In this document: piece by piece, positions 19,688-27,966 of the stretch | Layout: every line of letters starts with the position of its first letter | Position numbering within the stretch: position 1 is the first letter of the stretch | NCBI GenBank assembly: GCA_021740385.1 | Contig: JAIOZY010000007.1 | Location: forward strand, 62,001 to 126,000 | DNA length: 64,000 bases | Direction: 5' to 3' | Source: Prolixibacteraceae bacterium | GTDB taxonomy: Bacteria; Bacteroidota; Bacteroidia; Bacteroidales; Prolixibacteraceae | The notes under the pieces: generated by a model | Databases searched by the model: none | What the model saw: the letters and a program-made list of their open reading frames with translations, nothing else | Told to the model about the DNA's origin: nothing | Program-made: the position numbers and the translations under genes

Positions 19688-21328
19688 TTACCAAAAAACA
19701 GTATCGATAACCTTGCCGCTGTTTTTATCGGGCGGCAGGGTTTTAATAATTTTTGAAACCGTTGGGACAATATCGGTAATTTCGACACTACCCGAAATTT
19801 CGCCGGGACGTATAGCCGACCCGTAAAAAATAACGGGTACCTGCGATATTCCGCTGTAATCAACTTCATGGTATTTGTAGGTAGGGTAGCATCCTTCTTC
19901 AAGCAAAATAACGACATCGCCCGAACGCTGAACACAATAACTGTTTTCGATTGACCGGAACCGCGGGTTGTCGAGGTTTCCTTTTTCAATAGCCTGCGCG
20001 GGAAGTGCTGCTTTTATCCCTTCAAACTGGTTAAGAAAAAGGGCTGCTTTTTCCTGCATTTCATCAAGGGATTTGCTCTTGGCATCAATCAAATTGTGGT
20101 TTAAATAAACCTGTTCTTCATTATAACCTACAAGCCATTCTCCTGTCCCATAAAGTGCGTGAAGATAGGCATTTAATAGTGCCATGGCACTTTGTGGTGA
20201 AAATTCACGGGCATCAAAATTCATCTCTTCTTTTAAAAAATCGATGTTGTAATTGCACGTTGAAGCGGCCGTTAAAAAAACCAGGTAATTATCTTTGCCC
20301 ATTTTATCGTCGAGGTAATTTAACAATGAGGCGATGTCCTGATCCAGCCTGAGATAATGATCGTGCATTTCGGTTGAACCCGGCCCAAACCATTTGTTGG
20401 CAAACCCCATTGAAGCGAAATTAATCGACAATAAATCGGGATGGTCATCGTTTCCCAGCCCTTCATTATGAATGAGTTGAACGGCAAAGTCGCGAATGAG
20501 TTTGTTTCCCCAGGGGGTTATGTTTAGTACCTCGTATTCATGTTGTAACATGATGCTCAGTTTTGACATGCTGTACGGAAAGGTGTTCCATTTGTTCCAG
20601 TACCCTTTTTCCAGAATGTAATCGTCGCCGTAACCAGCATCGTAACTGCCCTTTGGTAACAGTAAATCCCATTCGCGCTCAAGGTACATTTCGGCCATTT
20701 TTTTATTGTTGAAAATCCTGATCCAGTCAGGAAAAGTATCGATGTAATATGATGAGGAGATGATATTGCCCGATGTTTTGTCGTACCAGAATGCGCCGTT
20801 GGCTGCATGTCCGGCACTGAAAATTGCCGGGCCGGGGTTGAGTGATACCGAAAAAACTTTCGATTTGAAGTTGCTGTTTTGTCGCAACACATCGCCCAGG
20901 GTATAAACTTTTAGATGGCTGGCCGAAGCATTTCCTTCGTTTGAGTCGCTACCGAGGGTGAGGTAATAATCGTCGCGGTAACAGTGTGTGTATTCTTCGG
21001 AAAGTTGTTTGTACCATTTTTCGGCTATAATACCGTGTTGTGCCGGGTATGTGCCTGTAAAAACCGAAGCGGTAACCGATGAACTGTTGATGTTATGCAT
21101 GTCCAAACGGCCATTCAGTGTGTATGCCCCGTTGGAAATGAGTCGTTTAAGCCCTCCCTGCTGAAATGTATCCCAGTAGCGGGTCAGGTAATCCGATCGT
21201 AAATGCTCAATGGTAATACCAACAACCAGTTTTGGCGTTTGTGGCGTGGAAATAATGTTGTTTTGTGCCCGGCAAAAATGAACCGAAAGGGCAAGTATAA
21301 CCGATATAATAATTATTTTGCGAACCAT
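19688..21328 (-). CDS. PafA-like alkaline phosphatase-superfamily protein, metal site degenerate (probable pseudoenzyme)
   Basis: A 546-residue exported protein (signal peptide 1-21, ...SVHFCRA). The fold and spacing follow PafA-type phosphatases: LVVGITIEHLRSDYL, ASVFTGTYPAQHGI, FGPGSTEMHDHYLRLD, FLTA and VPVIFYG. Compared with the family consensus from memory, the positions that normally bind zinc are all changed: Asp to E41, Asp/His to G308/K312, the TADH pair to A355/S356, and the last His to Q496. The nucleophile Thr corresponds to S82. Catalysis by the usual mechanism is therefore unlikely; it may bind or chaperone a ligand. The reading frame itself is intact, so this is not a decaying pseudogene. 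Confidence 0.8.
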   Translation of the reverse strand: MVRKIIIISVILALSVHFCRAQNNIISTPQTPKLVVGITIEHLRSDYLTRYWDTFQQGGLKRLISNGAYTLNGRLDMHNINSSSVTASVFTGTYPAQHGIIAEKWYKQLSEEYTHCYRDDYYLTLGSDSNEGNASASHLKVYTLGDVLRQNSNFKSKVFSVSLNPGPAIFSAGHAANGAFWYDKTSGNIISSSYYIDTFPDWIRIFNNKKMAEMYLEREWDLLLPKGSYDAGYGDDYILEKGYWNKWNTFPYSMSKLSIMLQHEYEVLNITPWGNKLIRDFAVQLIHNEGLGNDDHPDLLSINFASMGFANKWFGPGSTEMHDHYLRLDQDIASLLNYLDDKMGKDNYLVFLTAASTCNYNIDFLKEEMNFDAREFSPQSAMALLNAYLHALYGTGEWLVGYNEEQVYLNHNLIDAKSKSLDEMQEKAALFLNQFEGIKAALPAQAIEKGNLDNPRFRSIENSYCVQRSGDVVILLEEGCYPTYKYHEVDYSGISQVPVIFYGSAIRPGEISGSVEITDIVPTVSKIIKTLPPDKNSGKVIDTVFW

Positions 21329-21346
21329 ATAATAAAATTATTTTGC

Positions 21347-21380
21347 CAAATGTATAAAATAACAGATTCCAAATCCCAAA
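21347..21380 (-). promoter_or_regulatory. Candidate promoter of the phosphatase-like gene
   Basis: On the minus strand TACATTTG (21354-21347) matches the Bacteroidota -7 box TAnnTTTG. A TTTG at 21380-21377 lies 22 bp upstream. The -7 box ends 19 nt before the ATG at 21328. Confidence 0.4.
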
Positions 21381-21480
21381 AACCAAATCACAAATTTCAA
21401 ATTCCACCCCGAAGCTTCGGGGCCAAATCCCAAAAACCCGCTTTCGTCTTTGATTATCATCGCGACTATGGCGGGCAAAG
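21361..21480. repeat. Degenerate CAAATTCC-type repeats with a perfect palindrome
   Basis: A run of short related words (ccaaatccc, caaatttcaaattcc) surrounds the perfect 16-bp palindrome CCCCGAAGCTTCGGGG at 21407-21422. Similar words occur at 13348-13375, so this is a dispersed intergenic repeat type. No ORF is credible here. A gactatggcggg segment near 21463 echoes the cccgccatag element at 22824, on the other side of the rpsF operon. Confidence 0.65.
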
Positions 21481-21531
21481 CAAATTCCCAACTTCCTTAA
21501 TACAATTCACACAATGAAAGTCGCAGTTTAA

Positions 21532-21562
21532 TTTGATAATAAGGAATTTATTTCTAATTTTG
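21532..21562 (+). promoter_or_regulatory. Promoter of rpsF operon
   Basis: TTTG (21532-21535), a 19-bp spacer and TAATTTTG (21555-21562) match the Bacteroidota sigma-ABfr consensus (-33 TTTG, -7 TAnnTTTG) exactly. Transcription should begin near 21567-21570 or slightly earlier, just at the start of the leader hairpin. Confidence 0.75.
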
Positions 21563-21565
21563 CGC

Positions 21566-21624
21566 CTCAATTCCGCTGAATCCATGTAACCGATTATTTA
21601 CCGGTCGATTACGCGGAGTTGGAG
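21566..21624 (+). promoter_or_regulatory. Predicted S6:S18-type autoregulatory leader RNA
   Basis: CTCAATTCCGC (21566-21576) pairs with GCGGAGTTGGAG (21613-21624) to give an 11-bp stem with one bulged G. The enclosed segment holds a smaller ACCG...CGGU hairpin and CCG triplets. The element sits directly upstream of rpsF, 43 nt before the ATG. Known S6:S18 leaders expose a CCG that the S6-S18 protein complex binds, shutting off its own mRNA. The fold is read from sequence; assignment to that class is inference. Confidence 0.55.
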
Positions 21625-21667
21625 AAAAATAATAATTATAATTTAAAAATTTTTAAAAGGTAAATTT

Positions 21668-22018
21668 ATGTTGAACCAGTACGAAACTGTACTTATCGCT
21701 ACACCAGTATTGTCGGAAGCACAATTCAAGGAAGTAATCGATAAGTTTGGTGAAATGGTTAAGGCCAATGGCGGAGAGATCATTCACCAGGAAGATTGGG
21801 GGCTTAAAAAGCTTGCTTATCCGATTCAAAAAAAATCCACCGGATTTTATCACCTGCTTGAGTTTAAGGCAGAACCATCGTTTATTGAGAAGCTCGAACT
21901 TGAATACCGCCGCGATGAGCGCGTTATCAGGTTTTTGACCTTCAAACTCGACAAACATGCTGTTGAGTACAGCGAGAAACGACGTAATAAAGTTAAAGCT
22001 AAAGCAGAGGAGAATTAA
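21668..22018 (+). CDS. rpsF: 30S ribosomal protein S6
   Basis: A 116-residue protein opening [17 protein letters not shown], typical of bacterial S6, with the RLAYPI-like [21 protein letters not shown] motif and [11 protein letters not shown]. It binds S18 in the platform of the small subunit. The basic-acidic tail is longer than the core fold. First gene of rpsF-rpsR-rplI; the next ATG lies 2 bp after its stop. It is probably autoregulated through the leader at 21566-21624. Confidence 0.97.
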   Translation: MLNQYETVLIATPVLSEAQFKEVIDKFGEMVKANGGEIIHQEDWGLKKLAYPIQKKSTGFYHLLEFKAEPSFIEKLELEYRRDERVIRFLTFKLDKHAVEYSEKRRNKVKAKAEEN

Positions 22019-22020
22019 CC

Positions 22021-22290
22021 ATGGCAGCAAATCAATCAGAGATCAGATATTTAACCCCGCCAACCGTAGAGATCAAAAAGAAAAAATACTGCCGTTTTAA
22101 AAAGAACGGTATCAAGTATGTCGATTACAAGGATCCGGAATTTCTGAAAAAGTTCTTAAACGAGCAGGGTAAAATTTTGCCCCGCCGTATTACCGGTACA
22201 TCATTAAAGTATCAACGTAAAGTATCACAGGCAATTAAGCGTGCACGTCACCTTGCATTACTGCCTTATGTAACCGATTTAATGAAATAG
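22021..22290 (+). CDS. rpsR: 30S ribosomal protein S18
   Basis: An 89-residue basic protein with the S18 core [18 protein letters not shown] and [20 protein letters not shown]. It heterodimerises with S6 on 16S rRNA. It lies between rpsF and rplI; the 2-bp gap to rpsF implies translational coupling. Confidence 0.97.
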   Translation: MAANQSEIRYLTPPTVEIKKKKYCRFKKNGIKYVDYKDPEFLKKFLNEQGKILPRRITGTSLKYQRKVSQAIKRARHLALLPYVTDLMK

Positions 22291-22306
22291 GGAGGAGAAC
22301 TTAAAG

Positions 22307-22753
22307 ATGGATATTATTTTATTACAAGACGTTCAGCGGCTAGGATCGAAGGACGATATCGTAACAGTGAAAGACGGGTACGGGCGCAATTACCTTATAC
22401 CGCAGGGTATGGCTGTTGTTGCAACCGAATCAGCAAAAAAAGTAATGGCCGAAAATACGCGACAGCGCGCCCACAAAGAAGCTAAGTTGAAAGACGAAGC
22501 CCTTGTTGTGGCCGACAAACTTAAAGAACTGTCGATTACAATTGGTGCAAAAACCAGCACAACCGGTAAAATTTTTGGTTCGGTCAATAACATTCAACTA
22601 GCCGAGGCAATTTCTGAAAAGGGCATTGAAGTTGACCGTAAACAAATTACCATTCCGAAAGACGATGTAAAAGAAGTTGGTAAACACACGGCGAAAATCA
22701 AATTGCATAAAGAAGTTGTTGTCGATTTCGAATTTGATGTAGTATCGGAATAA
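22307..22753 (+). CDS. rplI: 50S ribosomal protein L9
   Basis: A 148-residue protein. Its N-terminal domain MDIILLQDVQRLGSKDDIV with VKDGYGRNYLIPQGMA is the rRNA-binding L9 signature, followed by the long connecting helix and C-terminal domain. A Shine-Dalgarno-like GGAGGAG (22291-22297) precedes the ATG, unusually strong for this phylum. Last gene of the operon, followed by a terminator. Confidence 0.97.
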   Translation: MDIILLQDVQRLGSKDDIVTVKDGYGRNYLIPQGMAVVATESAKKVMAENTRQRAHKEAKLKDEALVVADKLKELSITIGAKTSTTGKIFGSVNNIQLAEAISEKGIEVDRKQITIPKDDVKEVGKHTAKIKLHKEVVVDFEFDVVSE

Positions 22754-22790
22754 ACAGTAAGTAATTCAGTATATTTTTCAAACAGATATG

Positions 22791-22822
22791 AATCCACCTC
22801 TTCCCGGGGTGGATTTTTTTTT
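22791..22822 (+). terminator. Rho-independent terminator after rplI
   Basis: An AATCCACC (22791-22798) / GGTGGATT (22808-22815) stem is followed by a T run to 22822. It lies 38 bp after the rplI stop. Confidence 0.85.
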
Positions 22823-22823
22823 A

Positions 22824-22876
22824 CCCGCCATAGCTCCGATGTCAATCGGAGCGAAGGAGGGTTGCCTCCCGTAGTT
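22824..22876. repeat. Extragenic palindromic element
   Basis: Contains CTCCGAT-GTCA-ATCGGAG, a 7-bp inverted repeat, within cccgccatag...gaaggaggg. The flanking words resemble the 16994 repeat (ccctccgtag, ggaggaggg) and the fragment at 21463. Part of a dispersed intergenic family. Confidence 0.6.
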
Positions 22877-22931
22877 TCGAGAATAGATAGGTCAAGAATA
22901 GGTGAGATAAGTTTTACATTTGCAAATCAAA

Positions 22932-23315
22932 TCACCGTGTTTTAACGGCAATTGACTCAATCTCAACCAGTGCGCCCAGCGGTAATTCTTTAACCGCGAA
23001 GGCAGCCCTTGCTGGCGGGTTTTCAGGGTAGTATTTTCCGTATACTTCGTTCATGGCCTTGAAATTGGCCATGTCGCTTAAAAAACAGGTGCTTTTCACA
23101 ACATCGTTATACGTGTAACCTGCTGCTTTCAATATGGCACCAATGTTTTTCATCACTTGTTCGGTTTGTCCGGTAATGCCGCCTTCAGCAACCTTGCCGG
23201 TTTGCGGGTTTACGGGTACCTGCCCCGATATAAACAACATCCCGTTAATTTCAACGGCCTGGCTGTATGGCCCAATGGCCGAAGGGGCCTCCGTTGTTGC
23301 AATGGTTTTCTTCAT
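22932..23315 (-). CDS. ridA: RidA family enamine/imine deaminase
   Basis: A 127-residue protein that hydrolyses reactive 2-aminoacrylate-type enamines made by PLP enzymes. Family motifs are APSAIGPYSQAV, LFISGQVP, and PPARAAFAVKELPLGALVEIE, where the arginine is the substrate-binding residue. No signal peptide, so cytoplasmic. It stands alone between the rpsF operon and lptD. Confidence 0.93.
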   Translation of the reverse strand: MKKTIATTEAPSAIGPYSQAVEINGMLFISGQVPVNPQTGKVAEGGITGQTEQVMKNIGAILKAAGYTYNDVVKSTCFLSDMANFKAMNEVYGKYYPENPPARAAFAVKELPLGALVEIESIAVKTR

Positions 23316-23405
23316 AATTATTGTTTTTTTAGTGGTTGTTGACTTTTGGCTGTTAGCTACATTTTTTCATTCATGGGTTATTATCTTTTAAACCTTAAAT
23401 GGAAT

Positions 23406-26090
23406 TTACTGAAAATCCCGCGAATCTTTCTTGAGTTTCATGAAATCACTCAACATGCTGGCGTTGGCACTGATCCGGAATGAGTAGTATTGCCTTCGCC
23501 CAAAAGGCGAGAAGTCGAACGACATGCTCCAGCAATGCAGGTTTCGGGTTATTGTTGCCTGGGTATGTGTAAATGTAAAGGCCTCGAGATCGAAACCTGA
23601 TGAAAAGGTTGCTTTCCATTTATCTGAAAAATCGATGCCGCCGTTAAAGCTAAGGGTTTGGTTTATTTTCGGCTCACCACTGAAATTGGTATAACTAATG
23701 TTGTAATTGAAACTAAAACGCCAGGGCATATCAAATTCCTGGTAATCGCTGTTTTCAACGGGTTCAATGTTGCTGTTTTTTCCCTCTTTTTTCTTTTTTT
23801 CCTCCCTGTTCTTTTTCATTTTATCGGAACTGAAATTAAAGCCAAAACCGGTACTCAGGTTGGTGATACGCCCCAGCCGGGCAAGGCCTGTGGCCTGGTT
23901 CCACATGTAATACTTCGTTACGTTTCCCCTCTCGTCAAGGGCATAGGGGTTCAGGGTTCCGTTGATGTTCAGTACGGTACCGGCAATTTTTGTGCGGGCA
24001 TTCAGGCTTATGGTCGACAGGTTCATCGAATCGGCAGCAATGTTATATGCTCCGCTGAAGCCAATGTTGTCGAAAATGGGTATTTTTTTGAATGGTTCGG
24101 TCGATGTAGTGTCCTTGTCGTTGCGGACTTTCATTTCGATATTATTGGTAAGCCCAAAACTGATGGAACCGCTTTCTCCCTTACCTGTTGAGCCATAAAC
24201 GCCTCCTTCAAAAATGTTGTATTGTTGCATGTTCCCCAGCGAATCGGTTTGCACCCAATCATAAAAGCCCCAAAACGGGTCGCCAAAATCGGGGTGGTAA
24301 CTAAAGCCCAGTGTGGGGTTCATTTTATGGCGAACGGCCTGAATTTTTGCATCCGGGTTTTTCATTTGGTACATGCCATACAGGGTTGTACTGGCGCCAA
24401 TCCCGCCCGAGAATTCATAATTCCGTTTAAAACCGTCGATGGTGTTTTCCTGCACATGCCCCGACACCCATTTTTGCAGACCGGTTTCGTTATCGGTTAT
24501 ATAATACCCGTCGACCCAGTATTTTTCCTTGTGTTCGAAAAACCATGTTTCGCGGTAGCTTATTGAGGGAGTAACGTTAATGTGGTTAAACAGCCTGAAC
24601 GAGGGCAGGGTAATGGGGATGCTGTGGTTCACCCCGTTTTTCCAATCTGAAAGTGGTGTGGAAAGTAACTCCGATTCTTTTGCTTTTATGGTGTTTTTCA
24701 TGTTCATGGTGTACGATATGGAAATGTCTTCCAAAATCCCCTTTTTCCCAACCCTGTTTTTACGCCTGAACGGGTAAATGGTTCGCATGCTAAAAGTTAT
24801 TTCGGGCAACGATAGGGAAATGGTCGAATCTCTTGAGTTTTGAGAATGTCTTAAATTTGCCGACATCCTGAAGGGTGTGCCCAAAAAATCTTTACTTAAT
24901 GAAATGCTCGACGATTTGCTGTTGGTTAAATAATTCTCGTGGTTGTCGTATTCATTCATTTTATCGTAGCCACTGGTTGAAATATTCACGTTTGCCGAAA
25001 ATTTAAACGAGGGGTTTGCTTTGGCATCCTGGCTGTGGTTCAATTTTATCGAAAAGTTTGTTCCGGCTTTCTGGTTTATTCCCTCTATTCCGGTTACGTT
25101 TTTGTAATAATTAAACGAAAAGCCACCCGAAAATTTGTAACGGAGCCTGTAGCGGCTGCTGAGTCCAACACCCCAGGTACCTTTCGAATAGATATCGCCG
25201 GTAACCGTTACGTCAAAATAGTCGGAAGCGGCCCAGTAAAATCCAGCACCTTTAAGCCCAAACCCATACTCTTTTTCATCGGTAAATTCGGGAACGATAA
25301 TACCCGAACTGTATGTTTTGTTAAACGTAGGGATATAGCCGTAGGGAAGTATCGGAAAGTAGAGGGGGAAGTCTTCTATTACTATGTACGAAGGGCCTGC
25401 AATAATGGCTTTTTTCCCAATTACTTTACCCTTGGTAATTTTAAGGTAAAAATGGGGGTGTTCGGCATCGCAGGTTGAATATTTCCCGTCGGCCATGCAA
25501 AAAACCTCTTTGCTCAGCATTTTGGCTTTCGCGCTGTGAACAATGCCATCCTGTTCTTCGGTAACCACCTCTTCAGCAAACCCTTTCCCGGTATCGAAAT
25601 TATACCTGAGTGTTTTGCTGTCGAATTCCTCTTCGCCCTCTTTAAAATGCGGCTTACCCAGCAAAGTGCCGGTCGAATCGGGCAGGCCGCTGGCAAATAT
25701 TTCACGTTTGTTAAAATTTACCGATATGTAATTGGCCGTTAGTTCAATACTGCCGTATGTGATGCTTGCATCGCCATACAGGTAAACAATTTGCTCGCCA
25801 TTTTCAAACGATATCGACATTGAATCGGTTGAATTGTAGTCGATGGGGTTGTCGATGAATGTTTTTGGCTGCTTTTCAGGTGTGTTCTTCAGGGTATCAC
25901 TTTGGGTATTCAGCGTATCGGCCAACGCCGATTGGTTCTCCGGGGTCGGTTCTTTATATAACAGACTGTCTGGTGCGGGTATGGTTTGCAGCGAGTCGGG
26001 TACCGTTTGTTGAACCTCGTTTTGTGCGTTAGCAGCCAGGCACAGTGTGATAATTATAATTAGAATAAATATGTGACGAAAGTTGGCCAA
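23406..26090 (-). CDS. lptD: LPS-assembly protein LptD homologue
   Basis: An 894-residue outer-membrane protein that should insert lipopolysaccharide into the outer leaflet. It starts at TTG 26090: an in-frame stop lies two codons upstream and no nearby ATG would preserve the signal peptide (MANFRHIFILI...ANAQ). An OstA-like N-domain (YGDASITYGSIELTANYISV; GKPHFKEGEEEFDSKTLRYN) is followed by a long barrel of alternating strands such as YRLRYKFSGGFSFNYYKN. Bacteroidota LptD is divergent from the proteobacterial form, which fits here. The gene diverges from the amidase at 26248. Confidence 0.88.
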   Translation of the reverse strand: MANFRHIFILIIIITLCLAANAQNEVQQTVPDSLQTIPAPDSLLYKEPTPENQSALADTLNTQSDTLKNTPEKQPKTFIDNPIDYNSTDSMSISFENGEQIVYLYGDASITYGSIELTANYISVNFNKREIFASGLPDSTGTLLGKPHFKEGEEEFDSKTLRYNFDTGKGFAEEVVTEEQDGIVHSAKAKMLSKEVFCMADGKYSTCDAEHPHFYLKITKGKVIGKKAIIAGPSYIVIEDFPLYFPILPYGYIPTFNKTYSSGIIVPEFTDEKEYGFGLKGAGFYWAASDYFDVTVTGDIYSKGTWGVGLSSRYRLRYKFSGGFSFNYYKNVTGIEGINQKAGTNFSIKLNHSQDAKANPSFKFSANVNISTSGYDKMNEYDNHENYLTNSKSSSISLSKDFLGTPFRMSANLRHSQNSRDSTISLSLPEITFSMRTIYPFRRKNRVGKKGILEDISISYTMNMKNTIKAKESELLSTPLSDWKNGVNHSIPITLPSFRLFNHINVTPSISYRETWFFEHKEKYWVDGYYITDNETGLQKWVSGHVQENTIDGFKRNYEFSGGIGASTTLYGMYQMKNPDAKIQAVRHKMNPTLGFSYHPDFGDPFWGFYDWVQTDSLGNMQQYNIFEGGVYGSTGKGESGSISFGLTNNIEMKVRNDKDTTSTEPFKKIPIFDNIGFSGAYNIAADSMNLSTISLNARTKIAGTVLNINGTLNPYALDERGNVTKYYMWNQATGLARLGRITNLSTGFGFNFSSDKMKKNREEKKKKEGKNSNIEPVENSDYQEFDMPWRFSFNYNISYTNFSGEPKINQTLSFNGGIDFSDKWKATFSSGFDLEAFTFTHTQATITRNLHCWSMSFDFSPFGRRQYYSFRISANASMLSDFMKLKKDSRDFQ

Positions 26091-26247
26091 ATTTCAATTT
26101 TTAAAGTCGCTCAAAAATAAATTAAAAAACCGGATCGTTGATAAGAATAAGCCCTATTTTAGTTAAAGTTCATTTGTTCAAAAAAAAATAACTTTTTACA
26201 TTTTGAACTATTAATTTAACTTTACCTTCAACAGGATATTATTTAAA

Positions 26248-27366
26248 ATGCGTCAAAAAATGTTAAGAGTGACAAAAGTTTTTATCCTTATTGTATTTCT
26301 GGCCTTTACACTTCAGGTAAATGGCGAGGGTGATGACTATAAATTGAAAACAGTGGTTATTGACCCCGGGCATGGGGGAATTGACCCCGGTGCAAACATC
26401 GGAATTCTATACGAAAAAGACATTGTGCTCCCGGTAGCTTTAAAGGCCGGGCAGTTAATAAAACGTAATTTTCCCGAAGTAGAAGTGATTTTTACACGCG
26501 AAAAGGATGTTTTTGTCCCCCTTTCCGAACGGGCCGATATTGCCAATAAAGCGAAAGCCGACCTTTTTATGTCTATCCATATCAATTATTGTTCAACCGA
26601 AAGGGTTAATGGGGCCGAAACGTATATTCTGGGACAACACCGCAGCCAGGAAAACCTGGAGGTGGCAAAGATGGAAAACTCGGTTATTTTACTGGAGGAA
26701 GATTATACCACCCGGTATGAAGGTTTTGACCCGACTTCGGCTGAATCGTACATCATGTTTGAAATGATTCAGAACCAGTTTCTTGAACAAAGCCGGCTGT
26801 TTGCCGAAAAACTGCAGTACCGTTTTGTTAACAGCGCCAAACGTCGCGACAGGGGAGTACGACAGGCCGGTTTTTTGGTTTTGCGCCGTACAAGCATGCC
26901 CAGTGTTTTAGTTGAACTGGGTTTTTTGAGCAACGGCAATGAACAAAAATACCTAAAGTCGAGACGAGGGCAAAACGACCTGGCCCAGTCATTGTATGAA
27001 GCTTTTTCCGAATACAAAGCACGTTTTGATGAGCGGAACCAGGCCGTTGTGAAGAACGGTGAACAACAGGCACAATTTAAAATTTCCAGTTTGCGGAGCG
27101 ACACCCTTAATGATTTGAGCCAGGCAAAGGGCACGTTGTATGGTATACAAATATTTGCCTCGGGGCAATTTTTCGATTCTGGCGATGAGCGGTTTAAATC
27201 GGCAGAACCGATTTGCTTCCTGAAAGAAAATGAAATTTACAAGTACATTATTCAGTTAAGCACAGTAAAAGCGGAGGTGCTTGAATCACTCCATTCTTTA
27301 AGGCAAGTTTTTGGCGATTGTTTTCCGGTAAAAATTGAAAATGGCGTAAAAGTTAAGTTTGAATAG
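26248..27366 (+). CDS. N-acetylmuramoyl-L-alanine amidase (Amidase_3)
   Basis: A 372-residue exported protein (hydrophobic residues 8-25). The zinc amidase motifs are all present: DPGHGG (H42), YEKDIV (E56), SIHINY (H111) and VELGFLSN (E223), so it should cleave the amide bond between MurNAc and the peptide stem. Residues of roughly 290-372 (LYGIQIFASGQ...) look like a SPOR-type or related C-terminal domain that would target septal wall. It diverges from lptD across a 157-bp gap. Confidence 0.92.
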   Translation: MRQKMLRVTKVFILIVFLAFTLQVNGEGDDYKLKTVVIDPGHGGIDPGANIGILYEKDIVLPVALKAGQLIKRNFPEVEVIFTREKDVFVPLSERADIANKAKADLFMSIHINYCSTERVNGAETYILGQHRSQENLEVAKMENSVILLEEDYTTRYEGFDPTSAESYIMFEMIQNQFLEQSRLFAEKLQYRFVNSAKRRDRGVRQAGFLVLRRTSMPSVLVELGFLSNGNEQKYLKSRRGQNDLAQSLYEAFSEYKARFDERNQAVVKNGEQQAQFKISSLRSDTLNDLSQAKGTLYGIQIFASGQFFDSGDERFKSAEPICFLKENEIYKYIIQLSTVKAEVLESLHSLRQVFGDCFPVKIENGVKVKFE

Positions 27367-27966
27367 ATTTATATTTCCTAAAAAAATAAGCCTTGAATAT
27401 CTATTTAAAAACGATTTTTTTCAATTCATGATTATTGTCATTATAATTCATTAAAGTTGTTGAAAAGAGTCGTTATTTATTTTTTTGTTTTTATTAATAA
27501 TTGGCTTGAAATAATTGGAATTAAGATTTGATTAAAGAATAAATAAAAAACCGTTAAGCTTTATGTGGCTAAAAAAAGCCAACAGAAAGCATGAAGAAAA
27601 GAGCAATAATATATATGCATAAGAATCCATATAACAAGCAAATAAATATAAAAACAACCAAGTAATTAACATATTATAATAACAAAAATGAATTTTGAAA
27701 AAGTTCACGTTTTAATTCCTTAATAATTTTACAACTTTGTTGTTTAATATAATTATTTAAATTTATAAAACACAAATAATCAGATTAATACATGGGATAT
27801 GTTGTGTGTTTTGTTCTTATGACTGATTGACAAACATTTAAGAAAAAAATTAAAAATCAAGTGTTTTTTCTGTTTTTTTTCACATTTTTTTTTCACATTT
27901 TTGCATAAGGATAAATCAATAAACTCAAAAATTTTATTAAACGCTAAAGATAATTAAACGCCCGTA
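27367..27966. other. 600-bp AT-rich intergenic region upstream of dnaA
   Basis: No credible ORF. The tract is very AT-rich and holds a GGCT-N6-AGCC mini-hairpin near 27567 and two direct ttttttttcacat copies near 27872-27897. I found no perfect DnaA box (TTATNCACA) on either strand and no clear TAnnTTTG promoter, so the link to an origin is unproven. Confidence 0.5.
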
